Shown: positions 9,636 through 19,533 of the stretch, in pieces
How the letters are laid out: each line of letters begins with the position of its first letter
How positions within the stretch are numbered: position 1 is the stretch's first letter
Assembly (NCBI GenBank): GCA_021740105.1
Contig: JAIPAM010000001.1
Span: forward strand, 384,239 to 448,238
DNA from: Flavobacterium sp.
Lineage (GTDB): Bacteria > Bacteroidota > Bacteroidia > Flavobacteriales > Flavobacteriaceae
Length of the DNA: 64,000 bases
Direction: 5' to 3'
The notes under the pieces: generated by a model
Told to the model about the DNA's origin: nothing
Databases searched by the model: none
The model's input: the letters and a program-made list of their open reading frames with translations, nothing else
Made by a program: the position numbers and the translations under genes

Positions 9636-10700
9636 TTATTCTTGTCTTTTTATCGTGTTCTCATAGATTTGAGTTAAAATATCATTGATGTTGTATTTCC
9701 AATTCCAATCTGGATAATGAGCTTTAAATTTAGAGACATCGCTAATCCACCAAATGTGATCTCCAATTCGGTTGGCTTCAGAATATTCGTAATTCATCGG
9801 TTTTCCTGTAATGGCCTCACACATTTCGATAGCTTCGGCCATGGAACAATTAGAATGTCTTCCACCACCGGCATTGTAAACTTCTCCTTGACGCGGATTT
9901 TGATAAAAATGCCAAAACATATTTACCAAATCCCAACTGTGAATGTTGTCTCGCACTTGTTTTCCTTGGTAGCCAAAAACGATATATTTATCCCCAGTAA
10001 TGGCGCATTTCATTAAATAGGATAAAAACCCGTGCAGCTTAGTTCCTGAATGATTTGGGCCCGTTAAACACCCTCCTCTGAAAATTCCGGTATTCATTCC
10101 AAAGTACTTTCCATATTCTTGAACCAAAACATCTGCCGCTACTTTTGAAGCGCCAAATAAGGAATGTTTGGTTTGATCGATACTCATTTTTTCATCAATT
10201 CCATTTTCGAAATAAGGGTGGGTTTCATCGATTTCCCATCTTTTTTCCTTTTCAACTAAGGGTAAATAATTGGGAGTATCGCCGTAGACTTTATTGGTAG
10301 ACGTAAAAATAAAGGTGGCTTTAGGGCAATGCAATCTGGTGGCTTCAAGCAAATTTAGAGTCCCATTTGCATTGACGGTAAAATCAGTAATTGGTTCGTT
10401 GGCCGCCCAATCGTGACTTGGTTGTGCTGCGGTGTGAATCACTAATTTAATATCCGCGCCGTACTTTGAGAATATTTTTTCTAATTCATCGATGTTTCGA
10501 ATATCGGCAGAATGGTGTTCAAAATTGGGAATGGATTCGGTCAATTTTTTGGTATTCCACTCCGTTGAAGCATCAGCACCAAAAAAGACTTGGCGCATGT
10601 TGTTATCGATTCCAATAATTTTATCGAATTTTGGGGCAAAAAAAGAAACTGATTCGCTTCCAATTAATCCCGACGAACCTGTGATGATGCAAATAGCCAT
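9636..10700 (-). CDS. CDP-paratose 2-epimerase-like SDR with Phe in the catalytic Tyr position
   Basis: This 354-aa extended SDR starts [17 protein letters not shown] (dinucleotide motif 8-15). It has [12 protein letters not shown] (89-100), [10 protein letters not shown] (132-141) and [19 protein letters not shown], all typical of CDP-paratose/tyvelose 2-epimerase-like proteins. Where most SDRs have YxxxK this one reads F-G-A-S-K (F182, K186). It may act on a nucleotide-linked deoxysugar for the surface polysaccharide. The gene abuts the FkbM gene and overlaps the 634-aa membrane-protein gene by 1 bp. A second SDR of similar length, with a normal Tyr, lies two genes upstream. Substrate is not determinable here. 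Confidence 0.75.
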   Translation of the reverse strand: MAICIITGSSGLIGSESVSFFAPKFDKIIGIDNNMRQVFFGADASTEWNTKKLTESIPNFEHHSADIRNIDELEKIFSKYGADIKLVIHTAAQPSHDWAANEPITDFTVNANGTLNLLEATRLHCPKATFIFTSTNKVYGDTPNYLPLVEKEKRWEIDETHPYFENGIDEKMSIDQTKHSLFGASKVAADVLVQEYGKYFGMNTGIFRGGCLTGPNHSGTKLHGFLSYLMKCAITGDKYIVFGYQGKQVRDNIHSWDLVNMFWHFYQNPRQGEVYNAGGGRHSNCSMAEAIEMCEAITGKPMNYEYSEANRIGDHIWWISDVSKFKAHYPDWNWKYNINDILTQIYENTIKRQE

Positions 10701-12604
10701 TATTGTATAATTTTATATTCTGTGATTCTAATTTTATCTTTAAACGAAGATGGGTTTAAAGGTTTAAAGTTATAATATTTTACGTCTTGATTGTCATTTT
10801 CTTGGTCAAAAGTGGCTTTAAAATTTTTTGTTTCGCCAAAATATTTATCAGAAAATATTCCTGTTTCTAATAACAATTTAGAAGTCCTGAAATCCAACAA
10901 ACTTCCTGATTTTAATTTTATTTCCAATCTAATTTCGGGCGCATGGTTGAAAAGAGAAACTATTTTTCCGGTCATAGAATTGTAAATTCCTATTTCATAA
11001 TAAATGTCTTTTTTAGGCGCTAATGGAGAATTCAATAGCATTGCGTATTCATTTATTTTTTGAAACGAAAGGGGTTTAAAGTCTTTTTCCTTTTGTAATA
11101 ACAGAACTTTTCTACCATCAAAATCAAAAAAATCGGCTACTTGATAGTTTTTCAAAAGTGCTAAATTTACTTTAGACTCGTCAAAAAGCGGATATCTCCC
11201 GTCAATAGTAATAAAATCATAAACTACAAATTCAGGAGCTGTAGCAAAATTATTATAATGATCAAAATCCAAATTTGCTAAGTAAGGAGTAAAAACGGTG
11301 TAAGATTGCAAAACGGGTCTTGGCAGATAATTTAATTTATTTTCAATTATTAGCTGAATATTCCACGGATAAATATCGACTGTTTTGTTTCCAATTTTGG
11401 TCAATACCGAAGTCGGAAATTTGCAATTATTTTCAAAAAGGAACATTCCTGAAGTTGATGTAAAAGCTTCGCATCTAGAAATATAATCCGACTTTGGAAA
11501 CTTGGATTTAATCTCGATTTGATTTTCTTGAGTAAAAAATAAAAAATAGAAAGGAAGCAAAATGGCAATTACAAAACCGGCTTTTGAATATCGGTTTTTA
11601 AGCCCTTGATGAACGTCTAAATTACAAAGCGACAATAATAGAATAAACCTGAAAAAATCGTTGATGTGACCTATGTCTGCTCTAACGAAAGCTTGCTTGT
11701 ACAAAACGAAAACTGCCGTTCCAAATAAGAATAATAGAGTAAGAATCTTAATCCAATCTTTTTTATTGCTTGAATAAATATTCGAAAGTAATATCGCGCT
11801 AAACAGCAATGAAATTATTATTACAAACGTCCAGCTAGATTTAATTTGATTGTCTAAAAACATTACGTCATTATAACCTGAAACAAATTCAAATCCTGAT
11901 TTTATATACGGGATTAAAGCGACATTTAAAAAATAAGAGGTAATTGTAATGAATAAAACTGGAGCAAGTAAATAGCCAATCAGCTTGATTTTATTGCCAT
12001 TGTTGGTAATTAAATTACAGCTTATTCCCGCAATGAATAATGGAAATGCGATGAGTCCTGTATTGAACTTAATGAAAAATACAAGCGTAATTATGGCTAT
12101 TTGAAAAATATAATAAATCGGTTTAGGATGGTCTAAACTCATTCGAATCCAGAAAATCAAAAAAGCCATTAGTACTAATGCATTTGCCGCACCAATCCAT
12201 AAAGGAAAAATAACACAAACAGCCGCAATTAAAAGAAAAGTGAAAAGTTTGTTTTTGCTCGTTTTAAACGAAAGGAAAAAAACGGCAAAATAATTTACAA
12301 ACATGAAAATATCAAAAAGCAAAAACGAAAGTCGGGTTTCTCCCCAGCCTACTCTCGTACAGAAATGGGCTAATGGTCCATAAGTAAAAGCAACATCTGT
12401 TCCCCAAGTTAAATTTTTTATTTTAACATAATTCATCGCAATTCCCCATGAGGGATCTAAAGACATCCACAGGTCGTGAGCTAATGTCAAAGGAAATACA
12501 TTGGCTTCAAAATAATTTGGAATGAGCATAAACGCCCCTATAAAAGCAATAAAAAAACTCCAAACATTTATTCTGTCTTTTAAAATGCTATTAATCAGTT
12601 TCAT
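10700..12604 (-). CDS. Large polytopic membrane protein, possible GT-C-type glycosyltransferase
   Basis: This 634-aa protein has an N-terminal half of about ten membrane spans and a C-terminal soluble region (about 380-634) rich in beta-like segments. An early loop, [16 protein letters not shown] (about 44-59) followed by TYGPLAHF, contains acidic and aromatic residues in the place where GT-C enzymes carry catalytic Asp/Glu in the first periplasmic loop. I do not recognise a named family. It lies 2 bp downstream of one SDR gene and overlaps the next by 1 bp, so it is part of the operon. Role as a periplasmic glycosyltransferase using a polyprenyl-phosphate sugar is inference; a novel assembly factor is equally possible. 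Confidence 0.55.
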   Translation of the reverse strand: MKLINSILKDRINVWSFFIAFIGAFMLIPNYFEANVFPLTLAHDLWMSLDPSWGIAMNYVKIKNLTWGTDVAFTYGPLAHFCTRVGWGETRLSFLLFDIFMFVNYFAVFFLSFKTSKNKLFTFLLIAAVCVIFPLWIGAANALVLMAFLIFWIRMSLDHPKPIYYIFQIAIITLVFFIKFNTGLIAFPLFIAGISCNLITNNGNKIKLIGYLLAPVLFITITSYFLNVALIPYIKSGFEFVSGYNDVMFLDNQIKSSWTFVIIISLLFSAILLSNIYSSNKKDWIKILTLLFLFGTAVFVLYKQAFVRADIGHINDFFRFILLLSLCNLDVHQGLKNRYSKAGFVIAILLPFYFLFFTQENQIEIKSKFPKSDYISRCEAFTSTSGMFLFENNCKFPTSVLTKIGNKTVDIYPWNIQLIIENKLNYLPRPVLQSYTVFTPYLANLDFDHYNNFATAPEFVVYDFITIDGRYPLFDESKVNLALLKNYQVADFFDFDGRKVLLLQKEKDFKPLSFQKINEYAMLLNSPLAPKKDIYYEIGIYNSMTGKIVSLFNHAPEIRLEIKLKSGSLLDFRTSKLLLETGIFSDKYFGETKNFKATFDQENDNQDVKYYNFKPLNPSSFKDKIRITEYKIIQ

Positions 12605-12606
12605 GT

Positions 12607-13668
12607 TTATTTTAAAATTGATTCTAATTGGTTTTCATTTTCTTTGATCCAATGGAAAATATTGGTGAAAATTTGTTCCACGTTTTTGGTTGGTTTCCAA
12701 CCAATTTCTTTTTCAATAAAGCTATTGTCAGTAATATATATTCTCAAGTCGGCTGCTCTAGTCTCTACTTCTGAATCGATTTGGATTTTGTTCCCCGTAA
12801 TTTTTTCACAAATAGTAGTCATTTCTAATAAGGATGCGCTATTTTCAATTCCTCCGCCAACATTGTAAATTTTGCCTTCAAATTTTTCTATTTGGTGAAT
12901 TTGTAAATCAATTAAACTGACCACATCGTCAACGTGAAGCAGGTCGCGAACTTGCTTTCCTGTGCCGCCGTAACCAATGTATTTTAAAGATTGCTTCCAA
13001 TAGTGTTTTGCCATCCAAAGCGTGACTACCCCTTGATCGGTTTTCCCCATTTGACGAGGTCCGGCAATCACTCCAAATCTTGTAATTGCTGCTTTTAATC
13101 CATAAAAGGCGGCATATTCTTGGATAAACATTTCAGAAGAAAGTTTCGTTGTTCCGTAAAAAGATCTTGCGCCATCCAAGCTTAATTTTTCGGAAATTCC
13201 TTTATTTGAAATCCCTATTTGGGTTTGGTTTACATCAAATGAAAATCGGGTGGATTCTTCAATATAATTTGCTTTTTCGATAGTTTCAATTGGATAAACT
13301 CGGCTTGTAGACAGAAAAATTAGCTTTGCGCTATTTTTCAAACACGCGTTAAAGCAATTTATAGATCCGTAAAGATTGTTATTTATCACATAGGTTGGAT
13401 CGGAATCCAATCCTGCGGTTACTGATGGCTCTGCTGATGCTTCAATCAAAACGTCAAAGTTTCCAAGTGCAGAAAGGTCTTCATTGTTTCGAATATCGCC
13501 ATGGAAAAACGGAATTCCCTTTTTTTGAAAATCCGCTAAGTTTAATTCTGACCCTCTTCTTTTTAGATTGTCAAAAGCTACAATATCGTAGGTCGGATAT
13601 TTATGTTTAAGTTGTAAACAAAGTGTTGATCCTACAAATCCTGCGCCTCCGGTTACTACTATTTTCAT
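12607..13668 (-). CDS. NAD-dependent epimerase/dehydratase, CDP-paratose 2-epimerase-like
   Basis: This 353-aa extended SDR has VVTGGAGFVGST (4-15), FLSTSRVYP (118-126) and a canonical catalytic YGTTK (Y171, K175). The block EASAEPSVTAGLDSDPTYV resembles CDP-tyvelose/paratose epimerases, which interconvert C2 epimers of CDP-linked dideoxysugars. Here the actual nucleotide sugar is unknown, since no CDP-sugar pathway genes are in view. It overlaps rfbD by 4 bp and lies 2 bp upstream of the 634-aa membrane protein. With the Phe-containing SDR it brackets that membrane protein, so both may act on the same sugar. Confidence 0.75.
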   Translation of the reverse strand: MKIVVTGGAGFVGSTLCLQLKHKYPTYDIVAFDNLKRRGSELNLADFQKKGIPFFHGDIRNNEDLSALGNFDVLIEASAEPSVTAGLDSDPTYVINNNLYGSINCFNACLKNSAKLIFLSTSRVYPIETIEKANYIEESTRFSFDVNQTQIGISNKGISEKLSLDGARSFYGTTKLSSEMFIQEYAAFYGLKAAITRFGVIAGPRQMGKTDQGVVTLWMAKHYWKQSLKYIGYGGTGKQVRDLLHVDDVVSLIDLQIHQIEKFEGKIYNVGGGIENSASLLEMTTICEKITGNKIQIDSEVETRAADLRIYITDNSFIEKEIGWKPTKNVEQIFTNIFHWIKENENQLESILK

Positions 13669-14522
13669 ATTTTAATCGATTTTAAACTTTCTTCCCACGT
13701 TTTTATTGGTAATCCAAAAGTAGATTTTATCTTGCTTTTATCCAAAACACTGTATTTTGGTCGTTGAGCTGGAGTTGGAAATTCAGATGTTGGAATCGCT
13801 TTTAAATCAATATTTATATTATTGATTTCAAATATTTTTTTTGCAAAATCATACCACGAACACTGCCCTTCATTACTGAAATGGTAGGTTCCGAAGTGGT
13901 TGGCTGTTGGTTGTTGGTTATTGTTTAAAATAATTTGAACTAACGCTTCTGCTAAATCAACTGCATTGGTGGGCGTTCCCATTTGGTCATTTACCACGCT
14001 TAAAGAGGTTCGCTCGGAAGCCAATCGCAACATGGTTTTCATAAAATTATTTCCAAATAGTGAATAAACCCATGAAGTTCTGATGATATAATATTTTGAA
14101 AAAACAGCCTGAATTACTTTTTCGCCATCTAATTTTGTTTGTCCATAAACTCCTTTTGGATTCGGAATATCGGTTTCGGAATACGGCTTATCATTTGATC
14201 CATCAAAAACAAAATCAGTTGAAATATGAATTAATTTGGTATCAAATTCATTGCAGGTTTCGGCAAGATTTTTAGCTCCGATAACATTAATTAATTCGGC
14301 TTTATCTTGCTCCGATTCGGCTTTATCTACCGCTGTGTAAGCTGCAGCATTAATACAGAAATCAGGTTTTATTTTGTGGAAAACAGCTTGGCAATTTTCC
14401 TTATTTGAAATATCTAAATCTGTGGAGTTACAAAAAACAAAATTCAAGTTCAAGTAGCTTTTTGCAATATGCTGTATTGCCTGACCTAATTGTCCGTTCG
14501 CGCCTGTGACTAAAACTACCAT
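13665..14522 (-). CDS. rfbD: dTDP-4-dehydrorhamnose reductase
   Basis: This 285-aa SDR has the N-terminal GANGQLGQA (7-15), the catalytic YGQTK (Y126, K130) and the STDFVFDG block (101-108). The length is normal for RmlD/RfbD, which reduces dTDP-4-keto-L-rhamnose to dTDP-L-rhamnose with NAD(P)H in the cytoplasm. It overlaps rfbC by 7 bp and the next SDR by 4 bp. With rfbA and rfbC it forms three of the four steps of dTDP-rhamnose synthesis. Confidence 0.93.
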   Translation of the reverse strand: MVVLVTGANGQLGQAIQHIAKSYLNLNFVFCNSTDLDISNKENCQAVFHKIKPDFCINAAAYTAVDKAESEQDKAELINVIGAKNLAETCNEFDTKLIHISTDFVFDGSNDKPYSETDIPNPKGVYGQTKLDGEKVIQAVFSKYYIIRTSWVYSLFGNNFMKTMLRLASERTSLSVVNDQMGTPTNAVDLAEALVQIILNNNQQPTANHFGTYHFSNEGQCSWYDFAKKIFEINNINIDLKAIPTSEFPTPAQRPKYSVLDKSKIKSTFGLPIKTWEESLKSIKI

Positions 14523-15067
14523 ACTTTTTTGGCGTTTTCAATAGTGGATAAAATCGCGTCTTTTTCTGAAATGATGAGTTGTTCGTTTGGAAATTGCCAA
14601 TCGATATTTAAGGACTTGTCATTATAAATTATTCCGCCTTCACTTTCTTTATTATAAAAGTTATCGCATTTATAAAAAAAAGTTGCTGTTTCGCTTAGCA
14701 CTAAAAACCCGTGTGCAAAACCTCTAGGAATAAAAAATTGTTTTTGATTTTCGCCAGAAAGTACAACTGAAAAAGATTCGCCATACGTTTTTGAATCGGG
14801 TCTTATATCAACAACTACATCCAAAACCTCCCCTTGCAAAACACGAACCAGCTTGGCCTGAGCGTGCTCTCCAGTCTGATAATGCAATCCCCGCAAAACC
14901 CCTTTTGAAGAATAGGATTGGTTATCTTGAACAAATTGAACTCGTTTTCCAATTCCGTTTTGAAAGGTATTTTCATTAAAACTCTCCAAAAAATAACCTC
15001 TTTCGTCATTGAAAATTTTAGGTTCAATAACAAAACATCCATCTAGCTTTGTAGGTATAAAATTCAT
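14516..15067 (-). CDS. rfbC: dTDP-4-dehydrorhamnose 3,5-epimerase
   Basis: This 183-aa cupin-fold protein is of normal RmlC length. It has FNDERGYFLES (19-29), the substrate-pocket VLRGLHYQ with the catalytic His at about residue 62, the LVRVLQGEVLDVVVD strand (73-87) and FIPRGFAHGFLVLS near the middle. It epimerises C3 and C5 of dTDP-4-keto-6-deoxyglucose. The start ATG at 15067 directly abuts the rfbA stop. It overlaps rfbD by 7 bp, consistent with a coupled operon. Confidence 0.94.
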   Translation of the reverse strand: MNFIPTKLDGCFVIEPKIFNDERGYFLESFNENTFQNGIGKRVQFVQDNQSYSSKGVLRGLHYQTGEHAQAKLVRVLQGEVLDVVVDIRPDSKTYGESFSVVLSGENQKQFFIPRGFAHGFLVLSETATFFYKCDNFYNKESEGGIIYNDKSLNIDWQFPNEQLIISEKDAILSTIENAKKVW

Positions 15068-15925
15068 TTATATAATTTCTAATAAATGTTTGCCATAACC
15101 ACTTTTTAATAATGGTTGGGCCAATTCTTTTAATTGTTCCTTATTGATGAAACCCATTTTAAACGCTGCTTCTTCAATCGAACCAATTTTAAGACCTTGT
15201 CTTTCTTCAATTACTTGAACAAATTGAGAGGCTTGCATTAAAGAATTGAATGTTCCAGTATCAAACCAAGCGGTTCCTCTGTCTAAAATGCTCACTTTTA
15301 ATTTTCCTCTTCTAAGGTATTCTTTATTCACATCGGTAATTTCTATTTCGCCTCGGTGGCTCGGTTTAATATTTGCGGCAATTTCTACCACATCATTATC
15401 ATAAAAATAAATCCCAGGAACAGCAAAATTTGACTTAGGATTGGCTGGTTTTTCTTCAATCGAAAGTACGTTTCCATTGGCATCAAAATCAACTACTCCA
15501 TATCTTTCTGGGTCATTGACGTGATAGGCATAAATAATACCACCGTCAGGATTGTTATTGGATTGTAATAACTCTGATAATCCAGTACCATAAAAAATAT
15601 TATCTCCTAAAACTAACGCAACTTTATCGTTCCCAATAAACTCTTTTCCAATAATAAAGGCTTCTGCCAACCCATTTGGGTGTTCTTGAACGGCATATTC
15701 AAATCGGCATCCTAATCGAGATCCGTCACCTAATAATTGTCTAAATAAAGGCAGATCGTGTGGGGTGGAAATAATTAATATTTCTCTGATTCCAGACCAA
15801 ATTAACGATGATAGCGGATAATAAATCATCGGTTTGTCATAAATTGGCATTAATTGTTTACTTACCGCAATTGTAAGTGGGTGCAATCTTGTGCCTGATC
15901 CACCGGCTAAAATAATTCCTTTCAT
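15068..15925 (-). CDS. rfbA: Glucose-1-phosphate thymidylyltransferase
   Basis: This 285-aa protein begins [18 protein letters not shown], the nucleotidyltransferase signature (GGSGTRL, 8-14). It has [18 protein letters not shown] (23-40) and [10 protein letters not shown] (about 104-113), which contains the metal-binding Asp. It makes dTDP-glucose from glucose-1-phosphate and dTTP, the first step of dTDP-rhamnose synthesis. It overlaps the Wzz-like gene by 1 bp and abuts rfbC. The second enzyme, rfbB (4,6-dehydratase), is not in the window and must be encoded elsewhere. Confidence 0.94.
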   Translation of the reverse strand: MKGIILAGGSGTRLHPLTIAVSKQLMPIYDKPMIYYPLSSLIWSGIREILIISTPHDLPLFRQLLGDGSRLGCRFEYAVQEHPNGLAEAFIIGKEFIGNDKVALVLGDNIFYGTGLSELLQSNNNPDGGIIYAYHVNDPERYGVVDFDANGNVLSIEEKPANPKSNFAVPGIYFYDNDVVEIAANIKPSHRGEIEITDVNKEYLRRGKLKVSILDRGTAWFDTGTFNSLMQASQFVQVIEERQGLKIGSIEEAAFKMGFINKEQLKELAQPLLKSGYGKHLLEII

Positions 15926-16932
15926 TATGCTTTATTTTGTTGGGCTTTTAAAGCTTGTTTTTTATAAAATTTTGAAAATAATCGAATAAATACAAACCCA
16001 AAAATAAACAAAAGCGGCAATACCAATTTTAATTTACCGTTAACGCTTTCGGTATTTTTTATGTTAAGAATGCTGCTATTGCTTTTAATGATGTTATCAT
16101 AGTCTACTAATTGTTCTTTTTGTGTGCCAATTCCGTATACTAATGCTTGTTTGGTTTTAAGCACTTCGTTTAGTTCGGTATTCTCATTATAAAAAACTAA
16201 TTTGTCGGATTTTTGTCCTGAAGCAGTCGAGAATTTATCTAATAGTGTATTAATTTGAAGAATCATTTCTTCGTCTTTTTTAATATTTACTTTGATATTT
16301 TCAATATTTATTTTCTTAATTTTTTCAAAATAACTGTTGTTATTTAAAAAATCTAAAATAGGTTTTACTGTTCTTTCTTCAGTTGCAAATCCTCTAGTAA
16401 CGAAGTTAATCGTGTGCCAATAATAATTTTTACTGGTGGCTTTGTCTTTTATCACCTTATTAATATCCCCGTCTTCGGCTAATAATTTTACCAATTCGAA
16501 ATTTTGAGTATTCGTTATAGCGGTTGCGTTTTTTTGATTGTAATTAACCAAGTTATAAATGTCAACTATTGGATTAATTTCAATTTTAATTATGTTTTTT
16601 GGATTTTCAATCCCAATTGATTTTAAAAATAAAGTATCTCTATTTTTAATTTTAGAATCTAATAAATCGATTTTAGTATACAAGTAATCGGTGCTGCCAA
16701 AATTCGGTTTTACTGTAATTTTAGAGTCGTAGGTTTCGTTATTGGTATCCAGATAAGTTCCTAGTCCCCCTCCTGAAATTAGTAGAATTGCTGTAATTAA
16801 TAAATTTCGTTTAAAAAATTCAATACTTCTATAAATTGACGATCCTATTCCGCTGAAAAAACCATTAATTTTATTTGAAATCATGGTTAAATCAATTTCT
16901 TGATGGTCTGAATTGGTTGAGTTTTGACTCAT
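15925..16932 (-). CDS. Wzz-like chain-length determinant protein
   Basis: This 335-aa protein has one membrane span near the N-terminus (about 48-66, [18 protein letters not shown]) and one near the C-terminus (about 304-322, [19 protein letters not shown]), with a mostly periplasmic region between. That two-span layout is the polysaccharide co-polymerase arrangement, which sets O-antigen or capsule chain length by acting with Wzy. No Walker motif or tyrosine-kinase tail is present. It lies 8 bp after the 559-aa phosphorylase-like gene and overlaps rfbA by 1 bp. Sequence similarity to classical Wzz is weak; topology and context drive the call. Confidence 0.65.
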   Translation of the reverse strand: MSQNSTNSDHQEIDLTMISNKINGFFSGIGSSIYRSIEFFKRNLLITAILLISGGGLGTYLDTNNETYDSKITVKPNFGSTDYLYTKIDLLDSKIKNRDTLFLKSIGIENPKNIIKIEINPIVDIYNLVNYNQKNATAITNTQNFELVKLLAEDGDINKVIKDKATSKNYYWHTINFVTRGFATEERTVKPILDFLNNNSYFEKIKKINIENIKVNIKKDEEMILQINTLLDKFSTASGQKSDKLVFYNENTELNEVLKTKQALVYGIGTQKEQLVDYDNIIKSNSSILNIKNTESVNGKLKLVLPLLFIFGFVFIRLFSKFYKKQALKAQQNKA

Positions 16933-16940
16933 GATAAAAA

Positions 16941-18620
16941 CTATTTTATGTTAAAAATTTGTTCTAAAATTTTAATTGTAATTAAATACGTTGGCTTTAC
17001 TCCTGTTGTCCCTAATCCGCCTGATGCCAATGTGCTTCCCGTTTCTAATGGGTTGTCTGATGCATAATAAGCATACCTAACTTTCACATCAGGGTTGATA
17101 CTTTTTCTAATTTTTGAGGCCGACTGAATTGCTTTTTGATAATAAGCGCCTTCCATCTCCAATCCAATTACTCCCCAAGTTGACTCATGGAAAAACTTCA
17201 ATAAATCTTTATTTTGCAATGACGTTCCTAAAACTGTGATCATTGGTCCCGAAAATACCGTTATATCGTTTCCTTCCAGCATCTCGGCCGTCAATTCATT
17301 ATGAAAGAAATAGTTGTCTCCCGTTCCTTCATTTATATGTGCCGACGGAATCATAATATCTCCTTTTCCTCCTTGAAGAATTCCTGCTTTTCCCATTATC
17401 GAAACCGATTCTACATTTAAAAAAATGTCTTTTTGGAATGGTTTTAATAACTCATCAATTGTTTCGTAGGCTTGCTCTCCAAAAGCGTAGTCCATAACGA
17501 TGATTACTGGGTTTTTATTGTGCATTTTTGCGTTTGGAAATGCCGTTTTTTTCCAATCTATTTTTGCTGTATCAAAAATCTGAACATCTATATTGGTTCC
17601 AGAGGTATCTGGCAAAGAAATCATACCGTTTAATTTGGCAAAATCTTCCACTTTATTTCTAACCCCATCGGCACCCGATTTACTCAATTCCTCATAAATA
17701 AAGAAATCGGATTTGTCTTTGAATTTGGTTTTTAAAACGGGTGTTGCAAATATAGAATTCATCACCGAGTGCATGTTGGCGCTGATAATGTGAATTGATC
17801 GATCCAATAAATCATTTGCTTTAAGCACCTCTTTTATGTTGGTGGCCCAAATTTCCCCATGGATATGGTGGCCCAATCTTTCTCTTAAAATAGGACTAAA
17901 AGTGATGGTTCTTTTATTGTTTTCTACGACTTCTTCAATAGCTAGTTTTCCCAACCAATAAATTACGTGTAAAAAGCGATCTGGTTTTTCTATAGTTCCA
18001 AAAGCGTCATAAATATCTAAAATCTCAACAAATGTTCTTCCTAAGATATTTGCGGTATGCGAAATTGTTTTCTCTTTATCGGCTAATGTTAGTTTTTTAT
18101 TGGATAAAACCGCTTGTTCTAATTTTTGCCAATCTCTAGAAACCTCAGCATTTTCATCAAGTAAAACGCGGTTTTTTATTTTATGAGATTCAATAAAAAT
18201 AAAAGTCAAATGCGTCAAAATATCATAAATATCGGATCTTCCTCGGGTGATTTCAACATTCATTTGCTCGTCATCTATTCGATAACAATTTCTTCTTCTT
18301 TTGGGTGGAATTATCGCTTGAAAATGTGATTTTGAGTAACCCTCGTCCGAAGTTAAATTGATAAAACGGCATTCTTCAATCCCTATTGGAAGTCTCTCAA
18401 TTACATATAAAAGTCCGCTTAATTCTACTTTATCTTCTGCGATAGTGCCATATATTTCGGGGCGTAAAGACAGTAATGCTTCGCGCAATGTTTCTCCAGA
18501 AACCCCCATTGGTTTATAGAATCCTCTATTGAACAAATGGCGCATAGTAATATATAATTTCTCAACCGCGCTAGATGATTCTTGCGCTCTTGATCGGACA
18601 ATATTCTTGATTTCTTTCAT
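16941..18620 (-). CDS. Conserved protein with nucleoside-phosphorylase-like C-terminal domain
   Basis: The 559-aa soluble protein has two parts. Residues 1 to about 350 are mostly helical, with no motif I can name. Residues about 360-559 read like the PNP/UDP phosphorylase (nucleosidase) fold: an IIVMDYAFGEQAYETIDELL strand-helix, SIMGKAGILQGGKGD, a GPMITVLGTSLQ segment, then a VIGLEMEGAYYQKAI block matching the MExxA substrate-binding motif, and an ASDNPLE acidic motif. This resembles AMP nucleosidase-type enzymes, with hydrolysis or phosphorolysis of a nucleoside as the inferred reaction; it may be a family known only as a DUF. It is the first gene of the polysaccharide run, 8 bp upstream of the Wzz-like gene, with a -7 box at 18643-18650. 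Confidence 0.6.
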   Translation of the reverse strand: MKEIKNIVRSRAQESSSAVEKLYITMRHLFNRGFYKPMGVSGETLREALLSLRPEIYGTIAEDKVELSGLLYVIERLPIGIEECRFINLTSDEGYSKSHFQAIIPPKRRRNCYRIDDEQMNVEITRGRSDIYDILTHLTFIFIESHKIKNRVLLDENAEVSRDWQKLEQAVLSNKKLTLADKEKTISHTANILGRTFVEILDIYDAFGTIEKPDRFLHVIYWLGKLAIEEVVENNKRTITFSPILRERLGHHIHGEIWATNIKEVLKANDLLDRSIHIISANMHSVMNSIFATPVLKTKFKDKSDFFIYEELSKSGADGVRNKVEDFAKLNGMISLPDTSGTNIDVQIFDTAKIDWKKTAFPNAKMHNKNPVIIVMDYAFGEQAYETIDELLKPFQKDIFLNVESVSIMGKAGILQGGKGDIMIPSAHINEGTGDNYFFHNELTAEMLEGNDITVFSGPMITVLGTSLQNKDLLKFFHESTWGVIGLEMEGAYYQKAIQSASKIRKSINPDVKVRYAYYASDNPLETGSTLASGGLGTTGVKPTYLITIKILEQIFNIK

Positions 18621-18642
18621 TTGGATTTTATATATTGACCCA

Positions 18643-18650
18643 CAAATGTA
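18643..18650 (-). promoter_or_regulatory. Candidate -7 box for the polysaccharide operon
   Basis: The minus strand reads TACATTTG, a perfect TAnnTTTG, 22 nt before the ATG at 18620. It lies in the 43-bp gap after the exported-protein gene at 18664. No clear -33 TTG is visible at the expected spacing. Confidence 0.5.
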
Positions 18651-18663
18651 TGGTTTTTATGTT

Positions 18664-19533
18664 TTAGTTGGTTAAAACCAAATTTATTGCGGGTTCATAA
18701 ACCTTAATTTTGCCGGAAGCACCTTGGCTTTTATCATTCGTTTGTCGGTTCCATTTGCCTCCCGAAAAAGTAAATAAATAGTCGCGATCTAAATAATTAT
18801 ACAAAACCAACGGGTAGTAAATTACTTGAATACTTGTTTTTTGTGTATTGGAATTCACAATTGTTTTTTCGAATTTGTTTTTTGAAATCAACAATTTTTC
18901 AAAACCAATAAAAAGTCCCGATTTTGGCATTTTCAAATTCAATTCCGTCAAGTCAAAACCATTTCGAACCACGCCTTTTTGGATGTTTACAATATAATCT
19001 TTAGTGAGTAATTCCTCGCCGGGAAAACCATTGGCATCAGCCTTGTAAAAATGGATTTTAACGGTGGCGTTGTCAATTCTGCTGTCGGTTAAAATACTCA
19101 CTTTCTTAATGAATTTGGTTTTTTTATAAGCGGCTTCGTAGGGGAAAAACTTCACGTCAATTCGCGGTCCGTTATCGAAGGCTTCTAAAACGGAATTATT
19201 GATGGTTCCGATTTCTATTTTTTTAGTTTCAAAATGTCGGGCAATTACTACTTCGTCCAATTGAAATGAAACCGCTTTCATAATTACATTGGAAACCTCA
19301 GAGGCTTTTATAATTCTTTTTTCAAATCCTAAAATAGAAAATATCAGATTCTTATTTGCGGAAGCGGCAATCGAAAACTCACCATTTTCTTCTGAAGTCG
19401 TTCCTATGTTTTCATTTTCAACCCAAATATTCACATACGGAATGGGCTTCCCTGATTCGTCTACCACAACGCCTCTAGTTTGAGCGGAAAAGGAAATTGA
19501 AAATAATATGAAGAATAAATATTTCAATATCAA
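18664..19533 (-). CDS. Exported carboxypeptidase-regulatory-like domain protein (paralog 2)
   Basis: This 289-aa protein has a short signal peptide (MILKYLFFILFSISFSAQ). It then has a CarboxypepD_reg-like beta-sandwich (about 19-100) with GVVVDESGKPIPYVNIWVE and GTTSEENGEFSI. The usual TonB-receptor plug and barrel do not follow; a unique 190-residue C-terminal domain does, containing VKIHFYKADANGFPGEELL. It is a close paralog of the adjacent upstream gene and overlaps it by 4 bp. A likely place is the periplasm or outer membrane surface; function is unknown. Confidence 0.75.
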   Translation of the reverse strand: MILKYLFFILFSISFSAQTRGVVVDESGKPIPYVNIWVENENIGTTSEENGEFSIAASANKNLIFSILGFEKRIIKASEVSNVIMKAVSFQLDEVVIARHFETKKIEIGTINNSVLEAFDNGPRIDVKFFPYEAAYKKTKFIKKVSILTDSRIDNATVKIHFYKADANGFPGEELLTKDYIVNIQKGVVRNGFDLTELNLKMPKSGLFIGFEKLLISKNKFEKTIVNSNTQKTSIQVIYYPLVLYNYLDRDYLFTFSGGKWNRQTNDKSQGASGKIKVYEPAINLVLTN

